A stretch of DNA of 6,389 nt from Micrococcales bacterium (GTDB taxonomy: Bacteria; Actinomycetota; Actinomycetes; Actinomycetales; Cellulomonadaceae). A program made the position numbers and the translations under genes. A model generated the notes under the pieces. The model saw only the letters and a program-made list of their open reading frames with translations, was not told the DNA's origin and searched no databases. Within the stretch, counting starts at the first letter, position 1; each line of letters starts with the position of its first letter. The stretch lies in contig WRCL01000116.1 of assembly GCA_009783975.1 (NCBI GenBank), forward strand, positions 1 to 6,389, in the 5' to 3' direction. Positions 1-5,884 of this stretch are shown here, piece by piece.

Positions 1-1131
1 CTGGTGGCGGCCGTCGTCGGCGTGGCGGTGGTGCTCGCGGTGTTCGGCGGGGCGCACTTCTACGTGGCCAGACGGCTCTACCAGTGGCTGGCCCTGGTGT
101 TCCCGGGCATCAACGGCAAGGTGTTCGCCGGGGTGTACGTGTGCCTGGCAGTGGCGATCATTGTGGGGTACCTGCCGTTGCCGGCTGTTGTGCGCCGCAC
201 GTTCGCGTGGGTCGGGGGGCACTGGACCGGGGCGTTCGTGTACCTGCTCATGGCGTTCGTCGTCGTCGACCTCGTGCTGGCGGTCGGGCGGCTCGTGCGG
301 GTGGTGCCGTCCCCGGTGCCCACCGACGTGCGCTTCGTCGCCGGGCTCGTCGCGGTGCTGGTCGCCACGGGTGTGGTCAGCTACGGGGTGTACAACGCCA
401 CGCAGATCCGGTCTGTGGACTACGACGTGACGGTCAGTGCCGACCTTGAACCGACCAGGATCGTCGTCGTCAGCGACCTGCACCTGGGTTCTGTGGGTTC
501 TGAGGACAACCTCGTCCGGGTCGTCGACGCGGTCAACGCGGCCAGACCTGACATCGTCTGCCTCGTCGGCGACACGTTCAACGACGACTACCACGCGGTG
601 CGCGACCCTGACAAGGTCGCCGAGCTTTTCGCGAGCATCACCTCGACCTACGGGGTGTACGCCGTCCTGGGCAACCACGACTCTGGCGCGAGCCTGCCCG
701 ACATGGTTGGGCTGCTCGAACGCAGCGGTGTGCGCCTGCTCAACGACGAGCACGTCACCGTCGGTCCGATCGTCCTGGTCGGGCGGATGGACGCGTCGCC
801 GATCCGCAGCTTTGGGGGTCTGGAACGTGCGTCGACCGCTGAGGTCTTCGCGTCGGTCGACACCACCGGCCCCGTTGTCGTCATGGACCACAACCCAGCC
901 CATGTCGACGACGACCCGCAGGTCGACCTTGTCGTGTCTGGCCACACCCACCGTGGCCAGATGTTCCCAGCCAACCTCATCACCCGGGCCATGTACACCG
1001 TCGACTACGGCCACCACCAGGGCAGTGGGTCTCAGGTTGTCGTCACCTCCGGCGCAGGCACCTGGGGGATTCCCATGCGGGTCGGTTCCAGCTCCGAGAT
1101 CGCCGTCATCACCCTCCACGGCCCCGCATAG
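1..1131 (+). CDS. Membrane-anchored metallophosphoesterase, YkuE/YaeI type (5' end at or beyond window edge)
   Basis: Predicted calcineurin-like phosphoesterase tethered to the cytoplasmic membrane. Numbering from the GTG at position 4, about four hydrophobic segments lie near residues 1-18, 40-58, 76-94 and 111-130, followed by a soluble phosphoesterase domain (about 150-372). The dinuclear metal-site motifs are all present: SDLH (D158, H160), GD (D190), GNHD (N224, H225), the histidine of DHNP (H296) and GHTHRGQ (H314, H316). The late TSGAGTWGIPMR stretch (348-359) is typical of the YkuE subgroup, whose members have been linked to phospholipid or UDP-sugar headgroup hydrolysis; the substrate here cannot be read from sequence. 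The frame is open through the first base, so the start may be the GTG at 4 or lie a few codons upstream. The gene ends in TAG, 145 bp before the first lipoprotein gene. Family assignment is secure; substrate is unknown. Confidence 0.92.
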   Translation: MVAAVVGVAVVLAVFGGAHFYVARRLYQWLALVFPGINGKVFAGVYVCLAVAIIVGYLPLPAVVRRTFAWVGGHWTGAFVYLLMAFVVVDLVLAVGRLVRVVPSPVPTDVRFVAGLVAVLVATGVVSYGVYNATQIRSVDYDVTVSADLEPTRIVVVSDLHLGSVGSEDNLVRVVDAVNAARPDIVCLVGDTFNDDYHAVRDPDKVAELFASITSTYGVYAVLGNHDSGASLPDMVGLLERSGVRLLNDEHVTVGPIVLVGRMDASPIRSFGGLERASTAEVFASVDTTGPVVVMDHNPAHVDDDPQVDLVVSGHTHRGQMFPANLITRAMYTVDYGHHQGSGSQVVVTSGAGTWGIPMRVGSSSEIAVITLHGPA

Positions 1132-1276
1132 TCTTCGTGCCGCATCACTCGATCAGGTGAGTTCTGTCCTGGGATGTCCGTTTTCTCCCAAAAGTGGCTC
1201 AACACCCATAAGGTGGACGCTGAGCGTCGGGGGGTCCCGGCCTCGGGGGAGACGTGCTGCTCAAGGAGGGTTCTTC
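1132..1276 (+). other. Intergenic leader before the lipoprotein pair
   Basis: This 145-bp gap separates the phosphoesterase from the first lipoprotein and probably holds the promoter of the lipoprotein pair. No convincing -35/-10 pair is seen; TAAGGT at 1209-1214 fits a loose TANNNT -10 but lacks a matching -35. A weak 5-bp stem (TGGGA 1170-1174 with TCCCA 1186-1190) is present. The only firm site is the ribosome-binding sequence AAGGAGGG at 1263-1270, which fixes the downstream ATG at 1277. Confidence 0.4.
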
Positions 1277-2782
1277 ATGCTGTACCCAAAAACATGGCGG
1301 CTAGCTGTGCCTGTCGCCGCAGCGCTGCTCGTGGCTGCGTGCACCGGTGGGGCCAACCCGGAGGCGACCCCCACTGTTGCGCCTGGTGACAAGGCCGAAC
1401 CTGTGTGGACCGTGCGGGCCGAGGCGATGAGCCAGCCGTCGGTCAGGGACGGTGTCGCCGTCGCATACCTGGCTGTGCCCGACGGCGAACCAGCTGATCC
1501 ACGGAGATACGAGGTCCACAAGCAGATGCTCGTCGTGGCTTGGGACGCCCAGACCGGTGCAGAGCTGTGGCGGCACGACGCCGTCCCCGGCCATGTCACC
1601 AGGTCGGGCGACGAGGACGGATACGCCCCGAGCGTCGATGTCACCGAGCTTGACGGGGCGCAGGTCGTGGACTACCTCGTCGCAGACCCGGACTCCGACG
1701 GCACCTTGGTCGCGACCGCTGACCTGCACACCGGCGCCGAGATCCGGTACGGCCCGGCGGTGTGGGCGACCAGCCGTCCGTACAGCTGTGACTCGAACCC
1801 CTGGCGAGGTGTCTGCCTGGACGGGACGTTCGCCGGGGAGAGCGACGCCCACGAGATCATGCTCGACCTGGCGTCGGCGACGCTGGTCGCCGTGCCCGAG
1901 CCCACACCTGCCACCCCCGTGCCTGACGGTGCCCAACAGCTGGGCGCAGGTCTGTTCTTCGCTGACGGCCAGCTGGGCTACGCCGACGACTTCGGGGAGG
2001 TCAGGTGGACGCGTCCGTACGAGGACGTGCTCGGCCCCGGGGCGAGTCCGCAGGGCTACACAGGCTGGGTGGACCGGCCTGACGGGCTGCTCGTCGGTCT
2101 TGGTTCGGTGTCGACTGACGTCGCTGGCGAGCACGACGCCTCGGCCGTGATGCGCACAGTGGTGCTGTCGGCTGAGACTGGCGAGACGGTGGCGTCGGCC
2201 CCAGGGGTGCCGTGCTCTGGGGGCTGGTCGTCTTTCGATGCCATCCTCTCGGTGTGCGTGGAGACCGGCACGGTGACGGTCGCCGGGGACGGGTCGAGAC
2301 TGACATACACAGACCACCAGCGGTACGTGGTCGGTATCGAGGTGAAGACCGGGGAGCAGAAGTGGCGTCTGCCGGCGCAGGGCGCCGAGCCGGTCACTGA
2401 CGACAGCTCGTTCTTGTCTGACTACCCGTTCGTCCGCAACAGCTCATACCTCGTCGTGGGCTGGTCCGAACAGCTGCGGGTCGTGGACACTCTCACAGGT
2501 ACGGTGTCCGCCCTGGCCAGCGACACCGTGTTCATGTGCTCCTCGCCATGGGACCGCGCCTACACCGCGTCGCTGACCGTCGGCGGTGCGGGCAGCACGT
2601 CGGTGATTTTCGAGCGTGACGTCGTGGAAGTGTGCGACGTCGACGGGATGCCCACCGAAGCACCGTGGCCGGCCTATTTCATCAAGGCCGCGTTTTTCGC
2701 CGACAGGGACTTCGACGGTCACGATGACGACGGCCTGTACATCCTCGCCGGGCCCGGCCAGGTCGCCGCCTTCCGCCTTTGA
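1277..2782 (+). CDS. Lipoprotein with PQQ-like beta-propeller, paralogue A
   Basis: Predicted exported lipoprotein of 501 aa, anchored on the outer face of the cytoplasmic membrane. The start is set by AAGGAGGG six bases upstream, although the frame is open far upstream through the phosphoesterase gene. A type II signal peptide (residues 1-21) ends in lipobox VAAC with C22 as lipidation site, then a short Thr/Pro/Ala-rich linker. The rest looks like a beta-propeller of degenerate PQQ-type blades, with recurring 'D..TG...W' strands near residues 89-99, 241-249, 299-305, 355-364 and 404-410. Six further cysteines occur (C171, C180, C313, C327, C421, C453). Two acidic DxDxDG loops (137-142, 476-481) could bind calcium; the second resembles FG-GAP/VCBS loops. 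The next gene, 18 bp downstream, is a paralogue, so the two are probably co-transcribed. No catalytic motif is recognised; a binding or scaffold role is inference. Confidence 0.88.
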   Translation: MLYPKTWRLAVPVAAALLVAACTGGANPEATPTVAPGDKAEPVWTVRAEAMSQPSVRDGVAVAYLAVPDGEPADPRRYEVHKQMLVVAWDAQTGAELWRHDAVPGHVTRSGDEDGYAPSVDVTELDGAQVVDYLVADPDSDGTLVATADLHTGAEIRYGPAVWATSRPYSCDSNPWRGVCLDGTFAGESDAHEIMLDLASATLVAVPEPTPATPVPDGAQQLGAGLFFADGQLGYADDFGEVRWTRPYEDVLGPGASPQGYTGWVDRPDGLLVGLGSVSTDVAGEHDASAVMRTVVLSAETGETVASAPGVPCSGGWSSFDAILSVCVETGTVTVAGDGSRLTYTDHQRYVVGIEVKTGEQKWRLPAQGAEPVTDDSSFLSDYPFVRNSSYLVVGWSEQLRVVDTLTGTVSALASDTVFMCSSPWDRAYTASLTVGGAGSTSVIFERDVVEVCDVDGMPTEAPWPAYFIKAAFFADRDFDGHDDDGLYILAGPGQVAAFRL

Positions 2783-2800
2783 CGAACAAGGAGAACGACG

Positions 2801-4150
2801 ATGCTGCGCAAGAAGAGAACGTTGGTGGTGGTAGGTCTGCTCGCGAGCCTCGTGCTTGCCGGGTGCACGAAGAACAGCGATCCCCAATCGTCGACGTCCG
2901 CCGGTGCCCACGCCCCGGCAACGCCGGTGTGGTCGGTGCGGACCCAGGCTGTCAGCCAGCCCGCGCTGGTGGACGGGTTGCTGCTGGCAGAGGTGTTCGA
3001 CCCAGACTCGCCCGTCGGTGTGTCGGTGGTCGCCTGGGACGGTTCGGGCGCGCAGGTGTGGCGCCATGACGGGCGGACGCACAGAGCCTTTGACATCGAT
3101 TCCGCCGCGAAGGTGGGCTATCTGGTGTACCGCACCGAAGCCTGGTCGCTGGCCGTTGCCGATGTGCGCACCGGGACCGAGTCCCTGGTTCCGGTGCCCG
3201 GGAACCGGGGGGCCGACTCGGTGCAGAAGTGCGACGACAGTGTGTGCGTCGGGATCTGGGGCGAGCAGCACACACAGTGGTTCCGGCTGGACATCGCGTC
3301 GATGGCTCTGGTCTCCTCAGGGTGGCCTTCGGACAACACGTTCCCAGCTGGGATCTCGATGGAATCTGGCTCCGTGAAGTATGAAGGCGGCAACGGCGTT
3401 GCTGCCTGGGCCCGTCCCTACGCCGAGATGCTCGAGATGGAGGCTACGTGGGGTCCCTTCTCGAATGCGTCGGTTCCGTGGACGTGGTACGGCGACCGGG
3501 AGGTGCTTCTGGGGACCAGGGTGGGTGCGCCGTTCGACGTTGAGTTCGACCGGAGCCAGGCAGCCGTCACCGCCGGTTTTGCACCCGACGGCACGGCTGT
3601 GTGGAAGACCTTTGGCACACCCTGTTCGGCAGGTGCCGGAGGCTGGACGACTGGTGACATCCAGGTCTTGTGCGTCGAGACCGGGACCGCGACCTACGTG
3701 ACGAATCCCGGGTCGGACTGGTACGTCGAGCCGACGATCGACGACAAAGGGAACTACTGGGTCGGCATCGACGTGCGCACCGGGGAGCAGAAGTGGCGGT
3801 TCCCGCAGGAAGGTACGCTCGCGTCCCCACCGCACCGCACGCCGTACGCGCCAGTCACCGACGACGCCTATGTCCTTGCTCAGGGCGAGGACGGAGCTTT
3901 CCTGCTCGACGTCGCCACCGGGAAGGGCGAGCCGCTTGACCCCGACGGTGAGTTCTTGTGCTCCCAGTCCGTGCGCCAGAAGGGCCCCGAGGGGACGGTC
4001 TTCCGCGCGCTGCGGCGCATCTGCGACATCAACGGCAACCCCGTCGTCGGCCAGTGGAACGCCACCTGGATCGCTCTCACCGGTGTCACCGACGGCAAGG
4101 GCAGGTACTACGTCGCAACCGCCAGCCAGCTGGTCGCCTTCGACCTGTGA
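2801..4150 (+). CDS. Lipoprotein with PQQ-like beta-propeller, paralogue B
   Basis: Second lipoprotein of the pair, 449 aa, starting at ATG 2801 with AAGGAG (2788-2793) seven bases upstream. The signal peptide has basic residues KKR at 4-6 and lipobox LAGC with C22, followed by a Ser/Ala/Pro-rich linker. It parallels paralogue A along its whole length: PVW.VR..A.SQP...DG after the linker (42-59), VVAWD..G..VWRHD (77-90), W.RPY (203-207), CVETGT (291-296), the blade YWVGIDVRTGEQKWRFP (319-335) and closing strand QLVAFDL (443-449). Six mature cysteines (C144, C149, C275, C291, C387, C408) match those of A one for one. It lacks the two DxDxDG loops of A and is about 50 residues shorter. The close spacing and shared fold suggest an ancient tandem duplication, with the proteins perhaps working together. 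Function is unknown; no enzyme motif is visible. Confidence 0.88.
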   Translation: MLRKKRTLVVVGLLASLVLAGCTKNSDPQSSTSAGAHAPATPVWSVRTQAVSQPALVDGLLLAEVFDPDSPVGVSVVAWDGSGAQVWRHDGRTHRAFDIDSAAKVGYLVYRTEAWSLAVADVRTGTESLVPVPGNRGADSVQKCDDSVCVGIWGEQHTQWFRLDIASMALVSSGWPSDNTFPAGISMESGSVKYEGGNGVAAWARPYAEMLEMEATWGPFSNASVPWTWYGDREVLLGTRVGAPFDVEFDRSQAAVTAGFAPDGTAVWKTFGTPCSAGAGGWTTGDIQVLCVETGTATYVTNPGSDWYVEPTIDDKGNYWVGIDVRTGEQKWRFPQEGTLASPPHRTPYAPVTDDAYVLAQGEDGAFLLDVATGKGEPLDPDGEFLCSQSVRQKGPEGTVFRALRRICDINGNPVVGQWNATWIALTGVTDGKGRYYVATASQLVAFDL

Positions 4151-4197
4151 GTCCCGTGGAGGCACGTATGAGTCCTGCCGATACTGCCGGCTTCTCG

Positions 4198-4207
4198 GTC
4201 GGCCGAC
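4198..4207. promoter_or_regulatory. 10-bp palindrome, candidate operator upstream of the toxin-antitoxin module
   Basis: GTCGGCCGAC is a perfect 10-bp palindrome just upstream of the -35-like TTGCGG of the toxin-antitoxin promoter. Ribbon-helix-helix antitoxins of toxin-antitoxin operons usually bind short palindromes at their own promoters, so this is a plausible operator half. A GC-rich palindrome of this size can also arise by chance in such DNA. Confidence 0.35.
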
Positions 4208-4212
4208 GACCC

Positions 4213-4242
4213 TTGCGGCGTTTTACCGTACGGCACTATCCT
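4213..4242 (+). promoter_or_regulatory. Candidate leaderless promoter of the toxin-antitoxin operon
   Basis: TTGCGG (4213-4218) and TATCCT (4237-4242) form a -35/-10 pair with an 18-base spacer; TATCCT fits the actinobacterial TANNNT -10. Transcription expected about seven bases past the -10 would begin at the GTG codon at 4249, giving a leaderless message, which is common in actinobacteria. No Shine-Dalgarno sequence lies in front of that GTG, which agrees. The local drop in GC (TTTTACC, CACTATCC) against its surroundings also fits a promoter. Confidence 0.5.
4226..4233. promoter_or_regulatory. 8-bp palindrome within the promoter spacer, candidate antitoxin operator
   Basis: CCGTACGG is a perfect 8-bp palindrome between the proposed -35 and -10 hexamers, where bound repressor would block RNA polymerase. 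Its centre is 27 bp from that of the upstream palindrome GTCGGCCGAC. The two sequences differ, so they need not be sites for the same protein. Autorepression by antitoxin or by the toxin-antitoxin complex is established for related operons; the assignment of this site is inference. Confidence 0.4.
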
Positions 4243-4248
4243 CGTGCT

Positions 4249-4515
4249 GTGGCTGAGAAGACGGCACGGCTGGACCTACGGATGTCGCCGGAGCACAAGC
4301 GCCTGCTGGAGCAGGCGGCACAGCTGACGGGTGCAACTGTTGCCGGGTATGCGGTGGCGCGCCTGGTCGAGGCAGCGTCGACGACCGTCGCCAGGTCGCA
4401 GACCATGACTCTCGACACCGCATCGTGGGACACGTTCCTCGCCGCCCTCGACGCGCCCGACGACCAAGCCTTCGCAGCCCTGCGCACGATGATCCCCGTG
4501 TGGGACAGGACGTGA
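4249..4515 (+). CDS. DUF1778 (TacA-like) ribbon-helix-helix antitoxin
   Basis: Antitoxin of a type II module, 88 aa from GTG 4249. The N-terminal beta-strand TARLDLRMSPEHK (5-17) and the following helices (residues 14-45) are the DUF1778 ribbon-helix-helix dimerisation and DNA-binding part. The C-terminal LDTASWDTFLAALDAPDD segment (55-72) matches the region that wraps and blocks the partner toxin in this family. The stop overlaps the toxin start by 4 bp (GTGA), implying translational coupling. An in-frame ATG at 4168, five bases after GGAGG (4158-4162), would give 115 aa. GTG 4249 is preferred because the product then begins as family members normally do and because only about half of the 27 extra codons end in G or C, unlike the neighbouring genes. 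Regulation is probably autorepression through the upstream palindromes. Confidence 0.9.
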   Translation: MAEKTARLDLRMSPEHKRLLEQAAQLTGATVAGYAVARLVEAASTTVARSQTMTLDTASWDTFLAALDAPDDQAFAALRTMIPVWDRT

Positions 4516-4991
4516 GGCTCGTTCCACCGCGGCCGATCGCCTCCACCGACGACCTGACCCGTTTCACGTGCGGGCAGGCCGCCCTCGACGCGTGGTTGTG
4601 TGACCACGCCCAACGCTCGGAGCGAGAACGCACAGCACGCACCTACGTCGTCATCGACGCTGATGGCGAACAGCTCGCCGGGTTCTACTGCCTGTCGTCC
4701 TACTCGGTCGAGCGCGCCACGTTCGGCGGTGCCGCTCTGGCCCGCAACACCCCACCCCGGGTTCCCGTCGTCCTGCTCGGACGCCTCGCCATCCACACCG
4801 AGTACCAAGGCCATGGTCTGGGCGCATCGATGCTCCACGACGCGGTCCGACGCGCGACCGACGTCTCGGACCGCATCGGGTCGCGTGCCCTGGTTGTCGA
4901 TGCCATCGACGACAACGCCGCCGCGTTCTACCGGCACCACGGTTTTCGCCCCTTCCCTGCCGACCCTCTCACCTTGTTCCACCGCCTGTGA
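4512..4991 (+). CDS. GNAT-family toxin, TacT/AtaT-like aminoacyl-tRNA acetyltransferase
   Basis: Toxin partner of the preceding antitoxin, 159 aa, starting at GTG inside the antitoxin stop. Characterised relatives (TacT, AtaT, KacT) transfer acetyl from acetyl-CoA to the amino group of charged tRNAs and stop translation. Family marks are visible: F-x-C-G-x-x-x-L-D-x-W-L near the N terminus (18-29), VLLGRLAI (87-94), the acetyl-CoA pyrophosphate loop QGHGLG (99-104, Q/R-x-x-G-x-G) and a C-terminal NAAAFYRHHGF (135-145) whose Y140 is in the position of the catalytic tyrosine of TacT. The ending RPFPADPLTLFHRL is also typical. Length is normal and no lesion is seen, so the toxin looks intact. 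The preferred target tRNA cannot be inferred. Two stem-loops follow the stop codon. Confidence 0.93.
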   Translation: MRLVPPRPIASTDDLTRFTCGQAALDAWLCDHAQRSERERTARTYVVIDADGEQLAGFYCLSSYSVERATFGGAALARNTPPRVPVVLLGRLAIHTEYQGHGLGASMLHDAVRRATDVSDRIGSRALVVDAIDDNAAAFYRHHGFRPFPADPLTLFHRL

Positions 4992-4999
4992 CCGGCGGT

Positions 5000-5020
5000 C
5001 CAGCAAGCAACGGTTGCTGG
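5000..5020 (+). terminator. Stem-loop just after the toxin gene
   Basis: CCAGCAA (5000-5006) pairs perfectly with TTGCTGG (5014-5020) around a 7-base loop, nine bases after the toxin stop. There is no T tract. It may act with the stronger adjacent hairpin or simply protect the 3' end of the message. Confidence 0.45.
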
Positions 5021-5026
5021 GCGGGC

Positions 5027-5052
5027 CGCCCAGACCTCTGCGGGTCTGGGCG
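5027..5052. terminator. Strong 10-bp hairpin between convergent genes, probable bidirectional terminator
   Basis: CGCCCAGACC (5027-5036) and GGTCTGGGCG (5043-5052) form ten Watson-Crick pairs around the 6-base loop TCTGCG. Pairing is perfect, so it forms equally on both strands, as expected of a shared terminator between the toxin gene (stop 4991, plus) and the SPFH gene (stop 5123, minus). No T tract follows on either strand; actinobacterial terminators often lack one. Confidence 0.6.
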
Positions 5053-5084
5053 AACGTTGCGGTGTCACAGGTTCGCGACAGCGT

Positions 5085-5104
5085 CGATGACCAGCCGGTC
5101 GTCG
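5085..5104. terminator. Hairpin 3' of the SPFH gene
   Basis: CGATGACC (5085-5092), loop AGCC, GGTCGTCG (5097-5104) forms an 8-bp stem with one G-U pair in plus-strand RNA. In minus-strand RNA, the direction of the SPFH gene, that pair becomes an A-C mismatch, so it would be weaker there. It lies 18 bases beyond the SPFH stop codon. Confidence 0.35.
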
Positions 5105-5122
5105 GGTGCCGCGGCGCGGCTA

Positions 5123-5758
5123 CTACTGCGGTGCGATCTTCACGGTCGCGCCTGGTGGCAAGGCCTGGACCAGGCGCAGGCGGGCCAGTGCCGGGTGGTC
5201 GTCGAGCAGCTTGGCGCCGTTGGCCAGGGAACGCAGGGCTGCGGTCTCGGCCCGGGCGGCGGCGAGCTGGGCCTCACCACGCAGCTGGGCGGTGGCCAGC
5301 TCCAGGTGCGCGCAGCGCAGCTCGGGCGGCAAGAGCACGTCCTTGACGGTGACGGCAAGCACCTCGACACCGACGTCGCGAGCCACGTCCTGCACGGGGG
5401 CGGCCAGGTCACCGAGGTTGTCGCGGCGCAGCGACTGGGCGTCGGTGGCGGCGACCGCCTCGCGCAAGGCGATCTGGGCGGCGAGGTACACCAGGTCGAA
5501 CGGGTCCTCGGCCACTTCGAGGAACGTGCGCGGGTCGGCCACCCGCCAGTGCACCATGAGGCTGATACGCACGTTCAGCCCGTCGCTGGTGGGGATGTCC
5601 TGGGCGGCGACAGCCGACAGACGGTGCAGCATCGAGACCCTGCGGTACGTGGCCCGGCGCGGGCGACGGTGGCGTCCAGGTTCGAGCACCCGGGTAAAAC
5701 GAGCGTTGACGTACTCCACGGCACACTCGGTCGCGTGGACGGTGGTCTTGCGCAACAT
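5123..5758 (-). CDS. SPFH/Band 7 (slipin-like) domain protein lacking an N-terminal membrane segment
   Basis: Small SPFH-domain protein of 211 aa. The start is ATG 5758, with GAGGAG (complement of 5765-5770) six bases ahead; an upstream in-frame ATG at 5818 has no ribosome-binding site. The SPFH core spans about residues 12-140 and includes SDGLNVRISLMVHWRVADP (58-76), corresponding to the 'T.DG..V.V...V.YRV.DP' signature of stomatins, and VEVLAVTVKDVLLPPEL (131-147), like 'G..V..V.IKDV.LP'. An alanine-rich helix (150-185), likely a short coiled coil, and a tail LARLRLVQAL (191-200) follow, as in slipins. Stomatins and slipins are normally membrane-bound oligomeric scaffolds with an N-terminal hydrophobic segment and often a protease partner (NfeD). 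Neither is present here, so it may be peripheral or soluble. A PbpA-like gene lies 282 bp upstream on the same strand. Domain call is firm; role is unknown. Confidence 0.85.
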   Translation of the reverse strand: MLRKTTVHATECAVEYVNARFTRVLEPGRHRRPRRATYRRVSMLHRLSAVAAQDIPTSDGLNVRISLMVHWRVADPRTFLEVAEDPFDLVYLAAQIALREAVAATDAQSLRRDNLGDLAAPVQDVARDVGVEVLAVTVKDVLLPPELRCAHLELATAQLRGEAQLAAARAETAALRSLANGAKLLDDHPALARLRLVQALPPGATVKIAPQ

Positions 5759-5884
5759 CTGGTGCTCCTCGGCGTGGCGGTGGCGGACAGGTGGCGGCAC
5801 AGCGGTGTCGCGGGGCACCGGACGTCGTGTGGACCGTCCCGGGCCGCTGGCTAGCCGCCGTCGATGCCGTCACCCGCCCGCCGA

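Noticed and set aside
437..1276. Upstream extension of the lipoprotein A reading frame through the phosphoesterase gene
   Set aside because: The frame stays open only because stops are rare in GC-rich DNA; the extension is low-complexity Ser/Thr/Arg sequence, while ATG 1277 has a strong ribosome-binding site and a proper lipoprotein signal peptide.
1301..2317. Long minus-strand open frame (338 aa) opposite lipoprotein A
   Set aside because: No recognisable domain, Arg/His-rich composition typical of antisense frames, and it lies wholly opposite a well-supported gene.
2444..3271. Minus-strand open frame spanning the junction of the two lipoprotein genes
   Set aside because: Antisense shadow with no domain signature; it covers the ribosome-binding site and signal-peptide region of paralogue B.
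3317..4165. Minus-strand open frame (282 aa) opposite lipoprotein B
   Set aside because: Antisense to a gene with clear paralogue support; the sequence is low-complexity and shows no family motif.
4236..5006. Minus-strand open frame (256 aa) opposite the toxin-antitoxin module
   Set aside because: It is antisense to two genes with strong family motifs and a 4-bp coupled overlap.
4988..5854. Plus-strand open frame (288 aa) opposite the SPFH gene
   Set aside because: Gly/Gln/His-rich antisense shadow; it runs through the terminator hairpins and lacks a ribosome-binding site.
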